Source: Casuarius casuarius (taxonomy: Eukaryota; Chordata; Aves; Casuariiformes; Casuariidae). Taken from it: a stretch of DNA of 64,000 nt. The notes under the pieces were generated by a model that ran no database searches, had not been told where the DNA came from, and saw only the letters and a program-made list of their open reading frames with translations. The stretch lies in NCBI GenBank assembly GCA_003342895.1, contig PTFA01000406.1:320691-384690 (forward strand), given 5' to 3'. Positions 1 to 60,470 of the stretch are shown here, piece after piece. How positions within the stretch are numbered: the first letter of the stretch is position 1; every line of letters starts with the position of its first letter. The position numbers and the translations under genes were made by a program.

Positions 1-3000
1 TCTAGAATCTGTTTATAGAGGTTTTTATGTTCTAATTCCAAAATTTTAATAAGGTGGATGTACTTATGAACTCTAGGAGCAGATGGCCCCACAAGTAAAA
101 TTACTGTTTAATTAGGGATAATCCACAGCAATATGTACAACGGCTCTTCCTGCTTCATTCCCAGCAGTGCCTTTTCTAAAAGCTGCCAGAATTCTTCATC
201 TAAATTAGTAAGCAATGCAAGGAAGGAGAGTTTGTCACATAACTAAAGCCAAGTACCTCAGACGATGATAAGGTGGCAGTTTGACTATACACAAAAATAG
301 AGTTTAGTAGTCCTTAGTGGTACTAATGTGAAATTTGGAGTTTGGGTCATGGTCGAATGGGGATTTTCAGGACTGCAGTTTTTCATATCAATGAGCTCCC
401 AATTCCCAGTTTAAGTGATTGAATCTCTTTTCAGATTGGATTGTGATTTTTCCCAAAAATTACACTGCATGTCTGTAGCAGAGAGGGGGTTTATGCCTGT
501 CTCTCAATTCCTGGACAATGGCCCCTAGCCAAATGATCTGACATATGTCAGTTTCATTTTGGATGCCGTGACAATAACTGATTTGCATTAGATAAAAGGA
601 GGGAAAATCTAGCCTCTAGCTCGTCCCTTGTATTCAGAGAATTAAAGTGACATGACAAACGTCTTTACCAGCATCAATACTTCTGCTGCTGTTTCTGAAA
701 CAGGTAGTACATGTAAATGCACTACAAAAAACTATCAAATCAATCAAACCTAGAGACCTAGAAGATACAGCTCACTCCAACTTCTAGTCCTATTTCATCA
801 ATTTCTTATTTTACCATTTTTTTGATGTAAATCAAACAGAAAATGCTAGTTTTCCTGAGTTACTGGAGTAGAAGTGGTATCCTCCTGCTTTTTTTTTTTT
901 TTTTTTTTTTTAAAATAGATAGGCAAGGAAAAGAAGTTAGGCTTATATTTCTGTATGCTGGCAAAGTCAGAAACAAACTTAGTGTAATCACTCCAAGATT
1001 TTGGATTTGCAGCAGAGATGCAACAGAAAATGCAAACTCCTTCCCAAACCCAGGAAAATAGAGCCTAGATACATTTTTATCCACCTACTGGTCCACGGTC
1101 ACTCACCAGTATCAGCAAGTAGCTTCATTCTCTTGGAAGGGAGGCTCCTTTTCTCACTTGTGCCACAGGTTGCCTTTATGCTTTGAACAAATGTTTCATT
1201 GCACAGCTTCAAAGACGTAGCTGTGCACACGCAGCAGCCCTGTGCGCAGTGGCAACGAGCACAGGAGCTGCTAGCTCCTCTCGCTGAATTTTTACTCCAT
1301 CAGTTCCTTGACTGTTACACACGTGCTTTGTGCCACCCGCTGGTGTGATGATGGCAAACACTGTGCCCTTTTCTGTGTGTTTGCCCAGTCCCGTTTTCTG
1401 ACTAATACACTCCAGAGAACCAGCATCAGTAAGATGGAAAGCAAGAGAGCACTAGTATGTGCATCAGCCTCTTTTCTCCCCTTAACCTCCCTCGTCTACA
1501 TTTCTCCAGCTCCGGAATTCTCCTATATTCAATTTGCAATGCCAAAATTTCTTCTTCAGCAACAGATAATTTCATTTTTTTAATCTTGAAGTGTACACAG
1601 CCAGATCTGTATCTATGAATTTTCAAGAGCACATCATTGGTAAGGTGGCTGAGTGATGTAGCAACTCTCTCACATACAGAAACTCAGGTGAGAATCAAAA
1701 AATGGGCAGTCTGCTATCTACTGGATGACACAGACAACTATTAACACACACTGCATGATCCAAATAGGAACATACTTCCTTACAAAATTAATTGCATTAG
1801 AATTATGTAATGTTATAGACAATAGCAATTAAAAATACCACTTAATCATGAGATGTTTAGGACATTAGATGGCAGGTATAGTCAGTATTTTTTAACCCTG
1901 GTAAGTGATACTTATTCAAAACTTGCTCACAGACTTGAAATTTTAGTTATATCTCACAGTATACATGAGTTATTTGCTTTGTATTAGACTCTGTTCCTCA
2001 GATAATCCCCAAATTTTTCAATAGTCAAAAGCATAAATCAAAAAAGGCTATTTTCAGTATGACACCTTCTGCTTTTATAGGGATAGCTCTTTCTGTGGCC
2101 TTTCATTTGCTTAACATTATAAACGAGAAATAAAGTGGATAAGTGTACTTTTAACGTTAGTACACCTGTTTCTTTAGGAAAAGGTTGTAAAAGGTAGCAA
2201 ATATTGGAGTACTAGGATTACTTGAAAGAAGCATTGGAACATAGTTAAGTGCATGATGATCCAGACAATGCACTTCTCACAAATTTTTATCTTTAAAAGA
2301 AAGTCAAAAAGAACATTGTAAAAGTTCATATACTAGTGTCCGTCCCTTTGAAACCAAACCTTTTCCTTTGCAGAGTCTGTCAAGCTCATTCTCCAAGGCC
2401 TACCCTTTTCTTACGTTGTTTAGGCAAGTAAGGTAGAACGTACTGCTGCCATTTTAATTTCTTGAGTGTCCTGTTGAGCTGGAATACTTAATTGCATAAT
2501 GTTTCTTGCTGTGTAGGTACATTTCCCTCCTTTTTAGACTCTGATGCCTTCTTCAGAAGAATCCAACTGACCTGTGGCATTTCTGAGCCACAGTCGAGGC
2601 AGGCCAGCCAAGCAGTCCCCAGCAAGAGGTGCGCCTTTGCCTCCTTGGATTGCCTTTTCCAGGTTATGAAGGGAAACGCTTGCTATGCTTCTGGCCCTGC
2701 TGAAGATGTGAGCTCAGCACCAACTAGTCCTGCCATCAAAGGTCACCACTGAAGTGCTTTTCTGTCTCTGTGGTTTTGCATCTTTTTGTCCCCATGCCAA
2801 GAGACGGACTCCCTGTCTACATAGGGGGCTTTCCAAGCAGCAAAACAGGTTTTGCTCTCACTGTTTTTTGTTTGAGGTCAGAACGATCCCCAGGAGTGAC
2901 AGGATGAGCCCAGCACTCCTGTGCCTTTTGTGCAAGGCCTCTGAGGGCCAGAGCTTCAGCAATTAGGTTAGTCCTGCTCTCCAGCCTAACCGTGACGGCT

Positions 3001-4514
3001 TTTGGTCTTGGAGTCTTTCAGTAACATAAGTAAGGGGCTGGTATGGTCTACCACGTGTTGATGACAGCTAAGACATCTTTTCGTCGTGAGGGGGAAGATT
3101 CATCCTGCAGTTTCTTCCAACACTGGGGGGCATATCAAGGAACGCACAGCGAATTATCTGAACTACCAGAAAACTTTTCAGGGACTCTTAAGGCTTGTGG
3201 AAGTGTTGCCGCCCTTCCAATTCAGAGGAAAGTCTGAAACTTTTTACGGCTTGCACTTTGTTTTACAGATTTCTTACACCATCAGCATTTAAGTCTCTCA
3301 GCACTTGGTCCCTTGCATCTCTTCCACTCTCATTATGATTGGCACGTTAAAGAGAGAAGCTGGTTGGGGGGGGTGGGGTGTCTAATTAAGAAAGCTCAGA
3401 AATTTAATATGATGTGGAAGGCAGCTTTTTCTTCTGCATTGTTCCAACTGTCCAGCAACCAGTCAGACCTTGTTTGCCAAATATGAGTTTAAACTCTTGA
3501 AGAAAATTTCTACTTTTGCAGAGTCTACATTGCCTCTTACAGGTGGTGGGTACAGGTATCGTCAAAGAGACGCCATCATCTTGCAGAGCACTTTTCATTC
3601 AGGGGCACCTCTCCCTTCGAGGACCATGCATCCTCTTTTCAAGGGTTTGTGCAATTCCTGGGAATCTTCCCAGTGTTCACATAAGGAAGCAGACTGTCCG
3701 ATTTCCTGCTGTCCACCTCAGGCTCTCCTTCTGACCGGGGCCCAGTAGCTCCAGCCCTGTCAGTCTACCCTCAAGAGGCAGCACACGCAAGCTTTTTCTC
3801 TTGTTGTGGTCCCAAGCTTGTCCAAAACTTTACTCAAGCTTCCACCTCAAAATGTGTCAGGCAGGTGGGCCTGAGCTGCACAAAGTCTCAGGCCATGTAG
3901 AAAGGCTGTATTGGAAGCTAAAAAACCATCATTATCAAACAGGAAAGTGAATGCCAAAAAAGCCAGACTCTGCACTCTCGCCTCTTCTTTAAAGCAGTTA
4001 CTTCAGCTTCAAAACGCAGCTCGTCACAATCTTGGTGCATGAGAGTGTCCATAACTGAACTTTTACTGGTATTCCTAAATTGGCTTAGCTAGTCTCTCTT
4101 TCAGACATGCAGCGTCCTGCAATCTCTCAGGTTTTTTCCTTTGAGCCTGAATTTAACCGTAACCATAAACCAGTGCAAACTGGGGTGCCTGTGCTTGTGG
4201 CAAGACCAGGAGATGAGGAGGGAATGGGAAGGGGATCACAGCAGGGGGACATGTGGAAAAGGTGAAGACAAGAATGGCTAGGTGCGGGATCCCGGAGGAG
4301 ACCAGCTGGTCTCTTCGTTGATAATATTTTTCATAATTTATTTTCCTAATTATTTGTAATAATTTCTTGTTATGCATTAGAAATGTGGGTGGCAGAGCAG
4401 GATCAGAGAAAGCAAACAGAACAAAGAGCTGCAGGATGGAGGAACCAGACAGCAAAGGGGGGGGGGGGGTCAGAGAGGCAGTCGGTTAAGGGTTTGGTAA
4501 GGGGTAACGCACTG
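1..4514. other. Intergenic sequence, no gene recognised
   Basis: I see no exon with a recognisable protein and no RNA gene. Open frames here are short and mostly unlike proteins. Simple tracts present are a T-run at 889-911, a G-rich run at about 3365-3379 and a 13-G run at 4457-4469. The stretch 2490-3760 is richer in GC than its surroundings but unassigned. Confidence 0.5.
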
Positions 4515-4600
4515 AGTGACCTGGTCTGCCCCACGGCTGAGCCTGCTTTGGGCAGGGGTGGACGAGACCCTGCTGAGGCCCAGGCAGCCCCAAGATGCCC
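4515..4600 (+). mobile_element. CR1 LINE 3'-end fragment
   Basis: The stretch containing GAGCCTGCTTTGGGCAGG followed by GTGGACGAGACCCTGCTGAG resembles the well-known 3' region of avian CR1 (the motif around GAGCAGGGGTTGGACTAGATGACC). It is short, degenerate and in plus orientation. The call rests on remembered consensus; a repeat-library search would confirm it. Confidence 0.6.
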
Positions 4601-4915
4601 AAACCTGCCTGTGGGTGGACAGGACGAACTACACAAAGAAGACAAACCACGGGAAGGCGTCATATACATGGCTGTGAGCAATAAAAGGACTTAAACCTGG
4701 AGGGAAAGGCTTTCCTAATACGGGATTAAGAGAGGTAAGTAGGAAGAAAGTGAGTCAATAAACTAAACATCTTAGCTCATTGTACGCAAACATGTATTCA
4801 GCATATACTGCTATTCATTATATACTAATAGATACGCTAATATATTTAGACATACATATATAGGCACTATATGCATAACTACTTCATCATATAGTAATGC
4901 AAGAAGGTAGGAAAT

Positions 4916-6475
4916 AAACAGGAGCAACTAGAAATCTTAATCCATGATCAAAATTACATCTTAATCGGCATGATAGAGATTTGGTTGGATAATTCATATG
5001 AATGAACATAGTTTGGTAAGGAAGGTTAGTTGAGATGAGAAGGCTATATCAAGGATGTGTATGCTTATTTTAAAGTACATAAGGGTGACAGGAGGCTAGG
5101 TTGATTAAAATATTCTCAGTAAAAAGCAATGTTGTTGTCATATAGGGGATTGTGATTGATAGACTGTAAATAAAGAAGATCATGGAGATGAGTTTTTCTC
5201 TGGGTAACTAGAAGACATATCCAAAGCACAACAACTTCATACTAATGAAAAATTTTGATTGATTATCCATTTAAGGAGAAAGTAATACAGCAGGACACAG
5301 ACTGCTCAGGAAATTCTTGTGAGGTGTTGGAAGCACTCTGCAGATGGCGAAAACAACTGGAGGAGGATGTACTAATTAATTAAAACTGTGACAAAAAAAA
5401 AATCTGACTGAAAATATGTAGGTGGAAGGCATCTTAAGAAAGAATCACCATGACAGGGTCACAATTTTTAGAAAAGAAAGGAACATTAAAACAGACTATG
5501 ACACTGAGAAGAAAGATTCATCTAATGCCTTTTTTCCTCTCTCAGAATTTACTGAAGTTATCAAATACAATCGACTAGCACAACTGCACCAGCGACCAAG
5601 GGCTGAGAATTTGGGTTCGGTTAAGGACAGGGCTGGTCAGGGTGTGCTTCGCTAAGCTGGGTGTTTGCGTGAGCCACTCAGCCCTGAGCAGTCCGAAACT
5701 TCAGTCATTGATGGTTATCTGGGGGATTCAAAGAGGGCAAGAGAGTGGTCAGACAATGGAAAAGACAAATACAAAGTCTGTTTGAAAAGGAGACAAAGAA
5801 TTACAGATGAGTCTGTCTAAATTTAAGTCCTAGGGCAAAAAGATGGAGTAAACAGTCAAATGAACAATACACAGGTACCTGGAAGAAGATAAAGAACAAG
5901 CATCATGGATTTGCAAACAAAAAAATACTGTGTCAAATAAATCTTGTGGTTAGGGAAGATGTCGTATATCTTGGCATCAATAATTTTTAGGCACAGTCAC
6001 TTGACAGTCCTTGGAAGTGGTATAGAGTAACACAAACTGACCCAAACTGGTAATATGGAAACTACTGTCAGATACTGTCAGGTACTTTCTCAGTATGGTA
6101 TTCCAGCTATTTATCAAAGGCTAACTACCAAATGGGAGACACCAGATAGAGTTCAGGGTGGCCTCTCATTGCTCTGGTGCTATTAAACATTTTCCTCATT
6201 TTCTTGCTTGAAGGAAGAGGGACAATAAAGATGCAGAAGGAAATAGAGAAAAGATGACAGAAAGGATTTGCAGGTGACATTCAGGAGGGAAGGAATGACA
6301 TTATGTTGGAAGATACAAGCATGGAGTGACTGTGAAAAACTAGGGAAATGACTTGCTACATCTAGGAATAATCAACAGCACAAAAACAGGGGGTGCCTGG
6401 TTATAGAGAAGGATCTGGCATTACAGGTGATGACAAGCTGAGATGAGATGAGAAAACAATATGGGCCCTACAAAT
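4916..6475 (+). mobile_element. Degenerate CR1-type LINE body
   Basis: Several blocks in the same order resemble CR1 ORF2. One near 4960-5000 (GAGATTTGGTTGGATAATTC) is like the endonuclease region's ETWWDNS. One near 5905-5945 (CATGGATTTGCAAAC then TGTGTCAAATAAATCTTG) is like the reverse transcriptase segment HGFTKxxSCQTNL. One near 6405-6440 (GAGAAGGATCTGGCATTACAGGTG) is like the late ORF2 region. Frames are broken throughout, so it is a dead copy. The 3' tail is missing. Boundaries are approximate. Confidence 0.6.
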
Positions 6476-6739
6476 GAGAATACTAACTGTAAGTTATGTG
6501 AAGTAATTCTCCTGTCCTGCACACGGAGGGCCTGCAGTCCCGTGTCCACTTTGTGACACTGCAGTTCAAGAGGGAAGCAGTGTGGAAACAGTAACAAAAA
6601 TAATCAAAGGTGTAGAAAATGTGGCTTATGAGAAGGACTGAAGAAATGGTAGTTTTACACAAAGAGAAGTCTTCAGCTATGTAAAAGTAGCAGTGAAGAT
6701 GAAAGAAACGTATTTTTCTTAACCAGCGTAGCACGCAGC

Positions 6740-7330
6740 ACTCCTATTTCCCAAGTGCCTGTGCGCTTCTGCGGGTTTTGTAGCTGCCCCCAAAGACTTT
6801 TACGAGTGCGTAGCTTCACGGCTGCTTCGGACAGCAAACTGCAGTTCAACGCCAGAAAATTGCTCGTTTTCCTACACGATGCCTGCTGGGGCTGCCTGAG
6901 TGGGGCCCTCGGTCTGGCAGAGGAGGTGACAGCGGGACACATGCCCTGATGTAAGAGCGAGGGGTCGGGGGGAGAGGGAAAACCAAACAACGTGCGATTG
7001 CTACGCTCCACGTATTAAGCAGCCGAAGAAAGGGACAGGCTTTTATCTCACTCGCATTCATGCGCCCGTATCCCACCAGCAGAGCCAGCTCAGCGCTGTC
7101 ATGTAGGGGCCGTCCCTCTCCATCCCACCAGCCTCGCTGCAGGGGCAGTTGCACCGGCACCCATCTCACCCCACTCCCCCCTGCTCCCTGCGTCGGGCTA
7201 CACGAGCTGCTCCCTCGTGGCTGACGCCAGCTTCACCTTTGCCGGCAGTTTGCCGTCCCAGCAGGACGCCCCAAATGGTCCTCGTACCTGCTCATCAACT
7301 GGCCACGCTGCTGGTGCGCAGTGAGCACTC
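6740..7330. promoter_or_regulatory. CpG-rich patch in intergenic DNA
   Basis: CpG dinucleotides are frequent here (for example around 6765, 6800-6815, 6985-7015, 7060-7075, 7190-7215 and 7235-7270), while the flanks are AT-rich with few CpG. Such patches often mark unmethylated promoters, and this one lies about 6 kb past the last JAK2 exon. No recognisable exon was found inside it on either strand; open frames there are by-products of GC content. It could equally be an unrecognised old repeat. Confidence 0.35.
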
Positions 7331-10300
7331 AGCTCTGGAGCTGCAGGTTCCCAAGGGCCCCACAACCCCAGATCAGCAGGATGAAGCTCCTCCTGGGCAG
7401 TGTCTTTTTTCTTTCCACATCTCCTTGTTCCTGTAACATCATGCTCACTCAGACAACTGCACCGTGGCGCATCCCAAAAGCCATCGTGATGAGGCACTGA
7501 AACTCCTCTGTCAGCTTCCCTGTTGTGTTATTTGCTATGGAGTTACACAATTCACATGCAATAGCAAAGAAACAAAACCTTGTTTAATCCCGAGAAACTT
7601 AGGCTATGATGTGAAGGTTGTATCTAATATAGAGCTGACATGAAAGTATCCTTTATTTATATTTTCTGCCTAGATGTGAAATTTAAGTTGCAGCTCATGA
7701 AGCTCTTTCAATATTGGACACATAATATTGGAATATTATTCTGCTAAGAAAAGAACACAGCAACTAGTCAAGAGCATGGAGGCAGAAGGCGGGGAAGACT
7801 GATTCCAGATAACCATTTAATAAAATGTGTGTTTATGTTCTAAATACTAATCAATGCTTCAGGAATCTGCACCTTTGGGTTGGAAGCAGCTCACATGTGC
7901 TGCTTATGACTTTTCCTGATGTTCCATGGCAACTGCCATTTAGGTCAATCTTTTTTTTTTTTTTTCCATGCATGAGATCCCATAATGGTTTACTATTTTT
8001 ATTTGAGCTTATATTTAGTATTGATTAAAATAAGGGATTTTTGCCTGAATTGAGTCAGCTGAGGGGCATTCTTCCATAAACTTTACTGTTACATCCATGC
8101 TCCAGGACATGAACTGGGATCATTACTTTTCCCATCATCCTGTGTTCCCAAATCGCCCCTTTTGCTGAAACCATGTACCAAGTAATCCATTAAATACACA
8201 CAGAGGCTTGCTTATCACTCATAAGGGCTGAAACAGTTGTTTTCCCATTGTCAGTGTGTTTATGCCATTTATCTGTATAAACAAAAAGCAAAAATTATTC
8301 CTGTGGGGGGAGGGAGGTTAAATGGATGCTACCTAAAGAACGTAGGCAAGAACGGACAGTTATGTGCAGTCACGCACAAGGGGATGCTGCTGTGAGCAGT
8401 CTGCTCCCTGATAAGCTGATGGTTTGATTCAACAAGTCCTTCTCAGTTTCCTGTGATGTCCTATAATGATTGAAAGCGCTTTCCTTTAACCTTAAGTTTT
8501 GCTTTGGGAAAAACCAAGTTCTTACATGGTTTGATTGAGTTAAGTGGGGTGTAGACTCTGGTATGAACTTCCTCTACAGAAACAGGTAATTCTGAGGAGA
8601 GAGAGGTCGTTTAATCAATCAATAAAAGAAAGATTTACATGTCTCAGATGAGACTAGGGCAGAATATGAATGTCAAAAAAATGGATCTAAAATGATGGTT
8701 CAGTAACCATACTTTCAGTAGTGAGTTTGCTTTGTTGCAGAAACCACTATTTGATTTTTTTTTTTTAGTAAAGAGCTGTAAGTTTGGTTTTAGAAATCAC
8801 TAAAAGTTTCCCATTGTTACGACACTGTAGAGGAAAAAAAATATTAACAAGATGCTTAAAAATGCAGAATTGTCTATTTTACAGACAAAAAGAATGTTCT
8901 TCAATGAACTGGAGTTGTATAGCACAGCTCCATCCAGAAAATACAATTTAACACCCTGAAAAATAGATACACAGCAAATTGGCTATTGCTGTCTTGCAGT
9001 ACTTTAAAGTTATAATACGGTTTAATGTGTTATTCAGTCTCTCTCATTCCTTGCTAAAATTTTTTTGCTAAATGTTTCATAAAAACTTAATACTTACAGA
9101 ACTACAATGTCTTCTTATTTAGCTAAAACTTTTAGAATCCTTTGCATTCCTGGATATTTGTTTATTGCCCAAAATAAAGCCACTTAAAGTTACAAATGCT
9201 TGAAGTGCTATCTTCTGCATTCTACTAATACTTCTACTAATATTAGCTATGACCTTAATGTCATATATTTCTGCACTTGCTCTTAATAATTGATGTTATG
9301 TGAGCATTTGTCTACCTTTCTAGGGCAGAGACTCAGCTATGTCAGTACTCTATTTTAGATGAGTTTCTGAGTCAGCATCTGCTGCCTCAACTACCTCACA
9401 CTATTAACATTATAATTGTAGCATTTAGCTTCTAATTTTCCAGATACTGGACATTCTGATTTCTCTCTGTATTACTATCTGGAAAGAATGTTTCACTTTC
9501 TGACTTGCAGATTGAAAGGTTTCTGAACCTAATTCAGGATTCATTAAAGTCATTATAGATAGTTATCAAAAAGTACAGGCAGGACATCACAGCAGTGCAC
9601 AACATGAATTGAAGGCTATATTGCCCCCTACTATATGACACAGAGACAAAACATGCCTCATAAGATTATTACATCTCCTACATTATATTTTCCTCTTCAC
9701 ACTTTTTCATTATCCCAGAAATTTGTTCACTAGTACACTTAAAGATCCCCAATTATGTCAGAAGGTGTTAGGAGGAACAGGAGGAACACTACCTACAGTG
9801 ACATTTAAACTGCAGTGGGATAGTACTTTCCACTCATAAAAGACCTTGTACAACCCTAAGCAATTTTAGTATAGTAATCCTCGTATTTTTCAGTCATGTT
9901 AGCTCTCCAAGTATTCTAGATTTAAGGCAGAGGATATACAGTTCATAAGCATATTAACAAGTATTTGTCATGGTATGTTTTTTTCAGTGGACATTACCGT
10001 TTTTTTCCCTATATGATCGGGCACTTCTCATTTCAGAAAGCTTCTTCAGTGTTTAACACCTGCCTTTTTCCATCGGTCTTGCTTCTCTTCTGCTCTTGGG
10101 TCTCAAAACTCCATCCTCCATGTGTATGTGATCAGATCATACATTCCTGAACAGCTTGCTTCTTTATACGAGAGCTAACATTTATTCATGTTTCCTAAAA
10201 AAGTAACATCTCTTTTCCCATACATTTCAAAACAGTTGGTGAAGTTCCTCAACTAAAATGAAACAAGTAGAAGAAACTTGATTTCTAAAATAAACTTTTT

Positions 10301-10614
10301 AGAGTAATTTTTAAATATCTTGGACAGTTATATTCATCAGGATGAACAGCAATAATTATCTCAGCTATGTAAGCTTTTAATCAATACTGTAACTTGACAA
10401 GAACTTGGATTTCTGCTGATTCCTTTCTTTCGGGAAAGAGAACAGCTTCCTGAAAATTCATTCCTTCTCTGGCTTATTACATGACTGTTGCAAGGTTGTG
10501 TAATATATTTAAAAATGAATCCTGAAGCTTAGCATATTCACACTGATAGACAACAAACCATTATAATACTTAACAATACTTGTTTGCAGAGATTCTTTAA
10601 GGTTCACTTACAGA
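7331..10614. other. Intergenic sequence, no gene recognised
   Basis: This is AT-rich unique-looking sequence. I checked both strands for cysteine-patterned exons of the relaxin/insulin-like genes that I recall adjoining JAK2 in mammals, and found none. No RNA gene or clear mobile element is seen. Short T-runs lie near 7951 and 8756. Confidence 0.5.
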
Positions 10615-13600
10615 AAAAGCCTTTCTTTTAAAATATTTTATTCTACACCATAGCAGCAGTCACGTACACATAAAATAGCACTTTTTCCACAACAAATCAC
10701 GGCATTTTGGTTAGCATATCAATTACACTAAAATATGAAAAATGGAATGCCAACTTAAGAAAGTTCTTAAAGCAAATAACTGATTCTTAATCAAAAGACT
10801 GTATAAAGTAAAAAAATATGGCATCATACAGTGCATATCTCAGTGTATGTGAGAGCTTTTGACAAGCAAGTTTTTTTTTTTATTTGGCAGTAGCCAATCC
10901 AACAAAACTACTGCATTTTTATCCTCCTCAGAAATCAGCTTTTTGAGAAATCTGTGATTCTGTCTGCTCTAGGACTTAAATGTTTACACTGCAGAGCATC
11001 ACACATCCTCTGAGCCCAAAGCACTACTTGGTCCTATTCACCCAGTTGGGAATACTCAACTCGAATGATAAAGTCCTTTGTACACACAGAGTTGTTACAA
11101 TGGGCTATACATCCCTGACCAACAGCACAAAATCATACTGTGGTGCAAAGTTATGGCTTTCTCTGAAATTATGAAATATTAAAGGAAAAAAAATCCCACA
11201 AAACACTTAACAATCATTTCCCTTTTGAGTTCAAAACTATAATTATGCAATCAAATAGACTATAGAATCAATCATACTGTAGTAGAAGAAGCAAAAGACT
11301 TTTTATTCACTTGAAAAAATAGCAGACTGGAAGATCTCTTCATTGCATTACACAAACTTCCCTGAGATTTTTACATAAATTATGTTTGAGTCTACTACAT
11401 ATTGGAAACCAGTTTGCTACTGAGTGTCATACACTGCAAAATTTACACAGTTCCTGCATATGTTATCCCAGCTAAAATGCTGTTTAATGCTTTAAAGCTA
11501 TATTTTCTTTTGTTACAAAAAATACATACACACAGTTGAGACTACAAATGCAAAAATGTTTCTTGCACAAAATTTTAAATCATCTTCAAAGCAATGTATA
11601 GAATTAGATAAAACAGAGGTTAAGTTGAACAAAGCACTTTAAAGTTCTTTGCAGCTTAAAAACTGATCGTGAAATTACTTTAAAAAATTATCTATGCAAG
11701 TGTTTGGTGACAAGAAAACCAATGAAAGTTTTATTGAAAGCAATAGCCAGAAAGGGGGCGGATGCTGCCCTCCCTACTTAGCAATCTCCCATATTTTATA
11801 TCATAGTTTTGTATGAAGAACTGTGGGAGAGAAACACCATAGTGGTACAAAACATTGCTATACTGGCACTGTGTTATGCTGGGTAAGAAATTTTTGTAAA
11901 TTGAGGTAATTAAACTTCAGATAAGGTGGGTGTAATTACTTCACTGTAGGGCTTCCTTAAGACTGTGATTAAATGCTCTGTGTCACAGACTCACTGTTGA
12001 GAATTTTAAAAAATTAACATTTAATTTTAATTACAAATCTGGATGTCAAGACAATTTTTTCAAGTTGTGTAGCCCCTTAATTGAACTTCCCTCAGCAAAA
12101 ACTCAAGAACAACAAGCACTGTACTGTGCAATCATATTTTAAGAATGGGTAAAAATCAGATGATTTGAACTGAAGAAAAAAAAAGGTACTGCAAACTTTG
12201 ATTTACTGCTTTGAGATATGAGTGATTATTCCCCAAGTTTTATGCTTGGAAGCAAAACCAAAGAGTTGTCTTCCTCATGAATTCTTGCTAAACTTATTTC
12301 AAAAGGCTGAACTATATGCTGTAAATAATCTATTTAAATAGCTCTGACCTCCTTCAAAGTTCTCAGTATCTGGGATCATGTCCTTGCCCCCAGCTAAACA
12401 TGGAGCAATTGCACTTATATTTCTTCTTTCTAAATAATCTTACTCTTGAGTTTTACCATAGAAAGAAACAGGTGACAACTTTGGGCCACTTCATTAAAAA
12501 ATAGCTTTGGCATGGTTGCGACTGGCCACAAGCAGTCTGTTCAGGTTGTTGAAGGAAGGCATAAGGTGATCAGCTTAACAGTGAACCGAGGAACTGGGAA
12601 ATGGAGGGCATTTTCTGTATTTTTAATTCTGTATAAAAAAGTTTCAAATTTATAGATACATTTATCACTGCTTAAAATTACAAAGATGGGAGAAATAAAA
12701 GAGCAGCATTTAAAAGAGTCAGCAATATGTTTAGCTTTTTTATATTCAGAGACAAACCGAAGACATACCCTCAGTAAAGTAGCTTCAATGCTACTTTTTC
12801 TCTCTGTATCTTCAAATACATAAAGGGAACCTAGTATTTACAGAAGATGGGAAAAGAGAGTAAAAAAAATAAGTGGGTAACATTTTTGCTTTTTCATTTT
12901 AAATGAAAGTTTCCACATCATATATTGTTATATTAAAGATCCCACATGGATAAGTAGGTTTTCTGGCTCTCCAAATTAAGAACAATTTGCACCCTTTCCC
13001 TCAAAATCCTTACAGTACAACACCCAGCCTATTATCTTTTGCATATATTGCTGGCCAATAACTGATTCAGACAGGCACATTAAAAATTGCTGAGTTACAC
13101 AACCACTTTCATTTTGTTATACAGAGAAGCATTTCTGCATCAACAATGAAAAGTTATAAAACTGTATTAACAAACACAAGCCCTTGTGCAACACACAAAA
13201 CAGGGTGCCAAGTCACTGTATGTTCAGTGTGACTAGAAGTATTTCAGTGCATCTCCATTTCAACAAGGAAATGCACTGTCTTTTCATTTCAAAAAAATCT
13301 CGCCACATTTGTTAGCCACCTCTTTTTTTTGCGTTGCCAAGTAAGGCAAATAATGGTGTTGCTGACTGACCATATATTACACTATTTTATTTAGAAAAAT
13401 AATTTTTCTCCCTATTGAGAATTTCAACAACATTTTCTCATAGTAACAAATATATCCTGATAAAGAAAACCAGCAGGATTCCTCAGTTTGCAGTTTCAGA
13501 TAGGATATTTGCCACCCAGATTTTACTCCCAGCAAAGACAGATGCATGTGTGTACATTTGTCAATTATACACAGCAGACCAAATACATTTTCTTTTGCAT

Positions 13601-13633
13601 TCCAACATATCCTCTGAATGAGAGGCAGTTTTC
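10615..13633 (-). other. JAK2: Probable JAK2 3' UTR
   Basis: After the TGA, about 3 kb of AT-rich, repeat-free sequence without coding potential runs to a minus-strand AATAAA at 10642-10637, followed by a T/G-rich stretch typical of a cleavage region. Other AATAAA hexamers on the sense strand lie at 13391-13386, 11735-11730 and 11307-11302, so shorter forms are possible. A Pumilio-type TGTAAATA lies at 12842-12835. The true end cannot be fixed without transcript data. Confidence 0.45.
10637..10642 (-). terminator. Candidate distal polyadenylation signal of JAK2
   Basis: This is a canonical AATAAA on the minus strand, about 3.0 kb beyond the JAK2 stop. Downstream sequence on that strand around 10,540-10,575 is rich in TGGTTTGTTGT-like T/G bases. 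Below this point the sequence no longer has an obvious link to JAK2. It is chosen over three nearer hexamers only by context, so the call is tentative. Confidence 0.35.

Positions 13634-60470
<46,837 letters not shown>

Noticed and set aside
4383..4694. Open frame of 103 codons on the plus strand
   Set aside because: It covers a 13-G run and the CR1 tail; composition is low-complexity and no domain is recognisable.
6673..7497. Several overlapping open frames of 60-112 codons on both strands
   Set aside because: They lie in the GC-rich patch where stops are rare, show no family signature, and conflict with one another. I treat them as by-products of composition.
7511..7560. Cys-Cys containing frame, considered as a relaxin/insulin-like A-chain because such genes adjoin JAK2 in mammals
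   Set aside because: The spacing after the Cys pair does not fit the CCxxxCx8C pattern and no B-chain is nearby.
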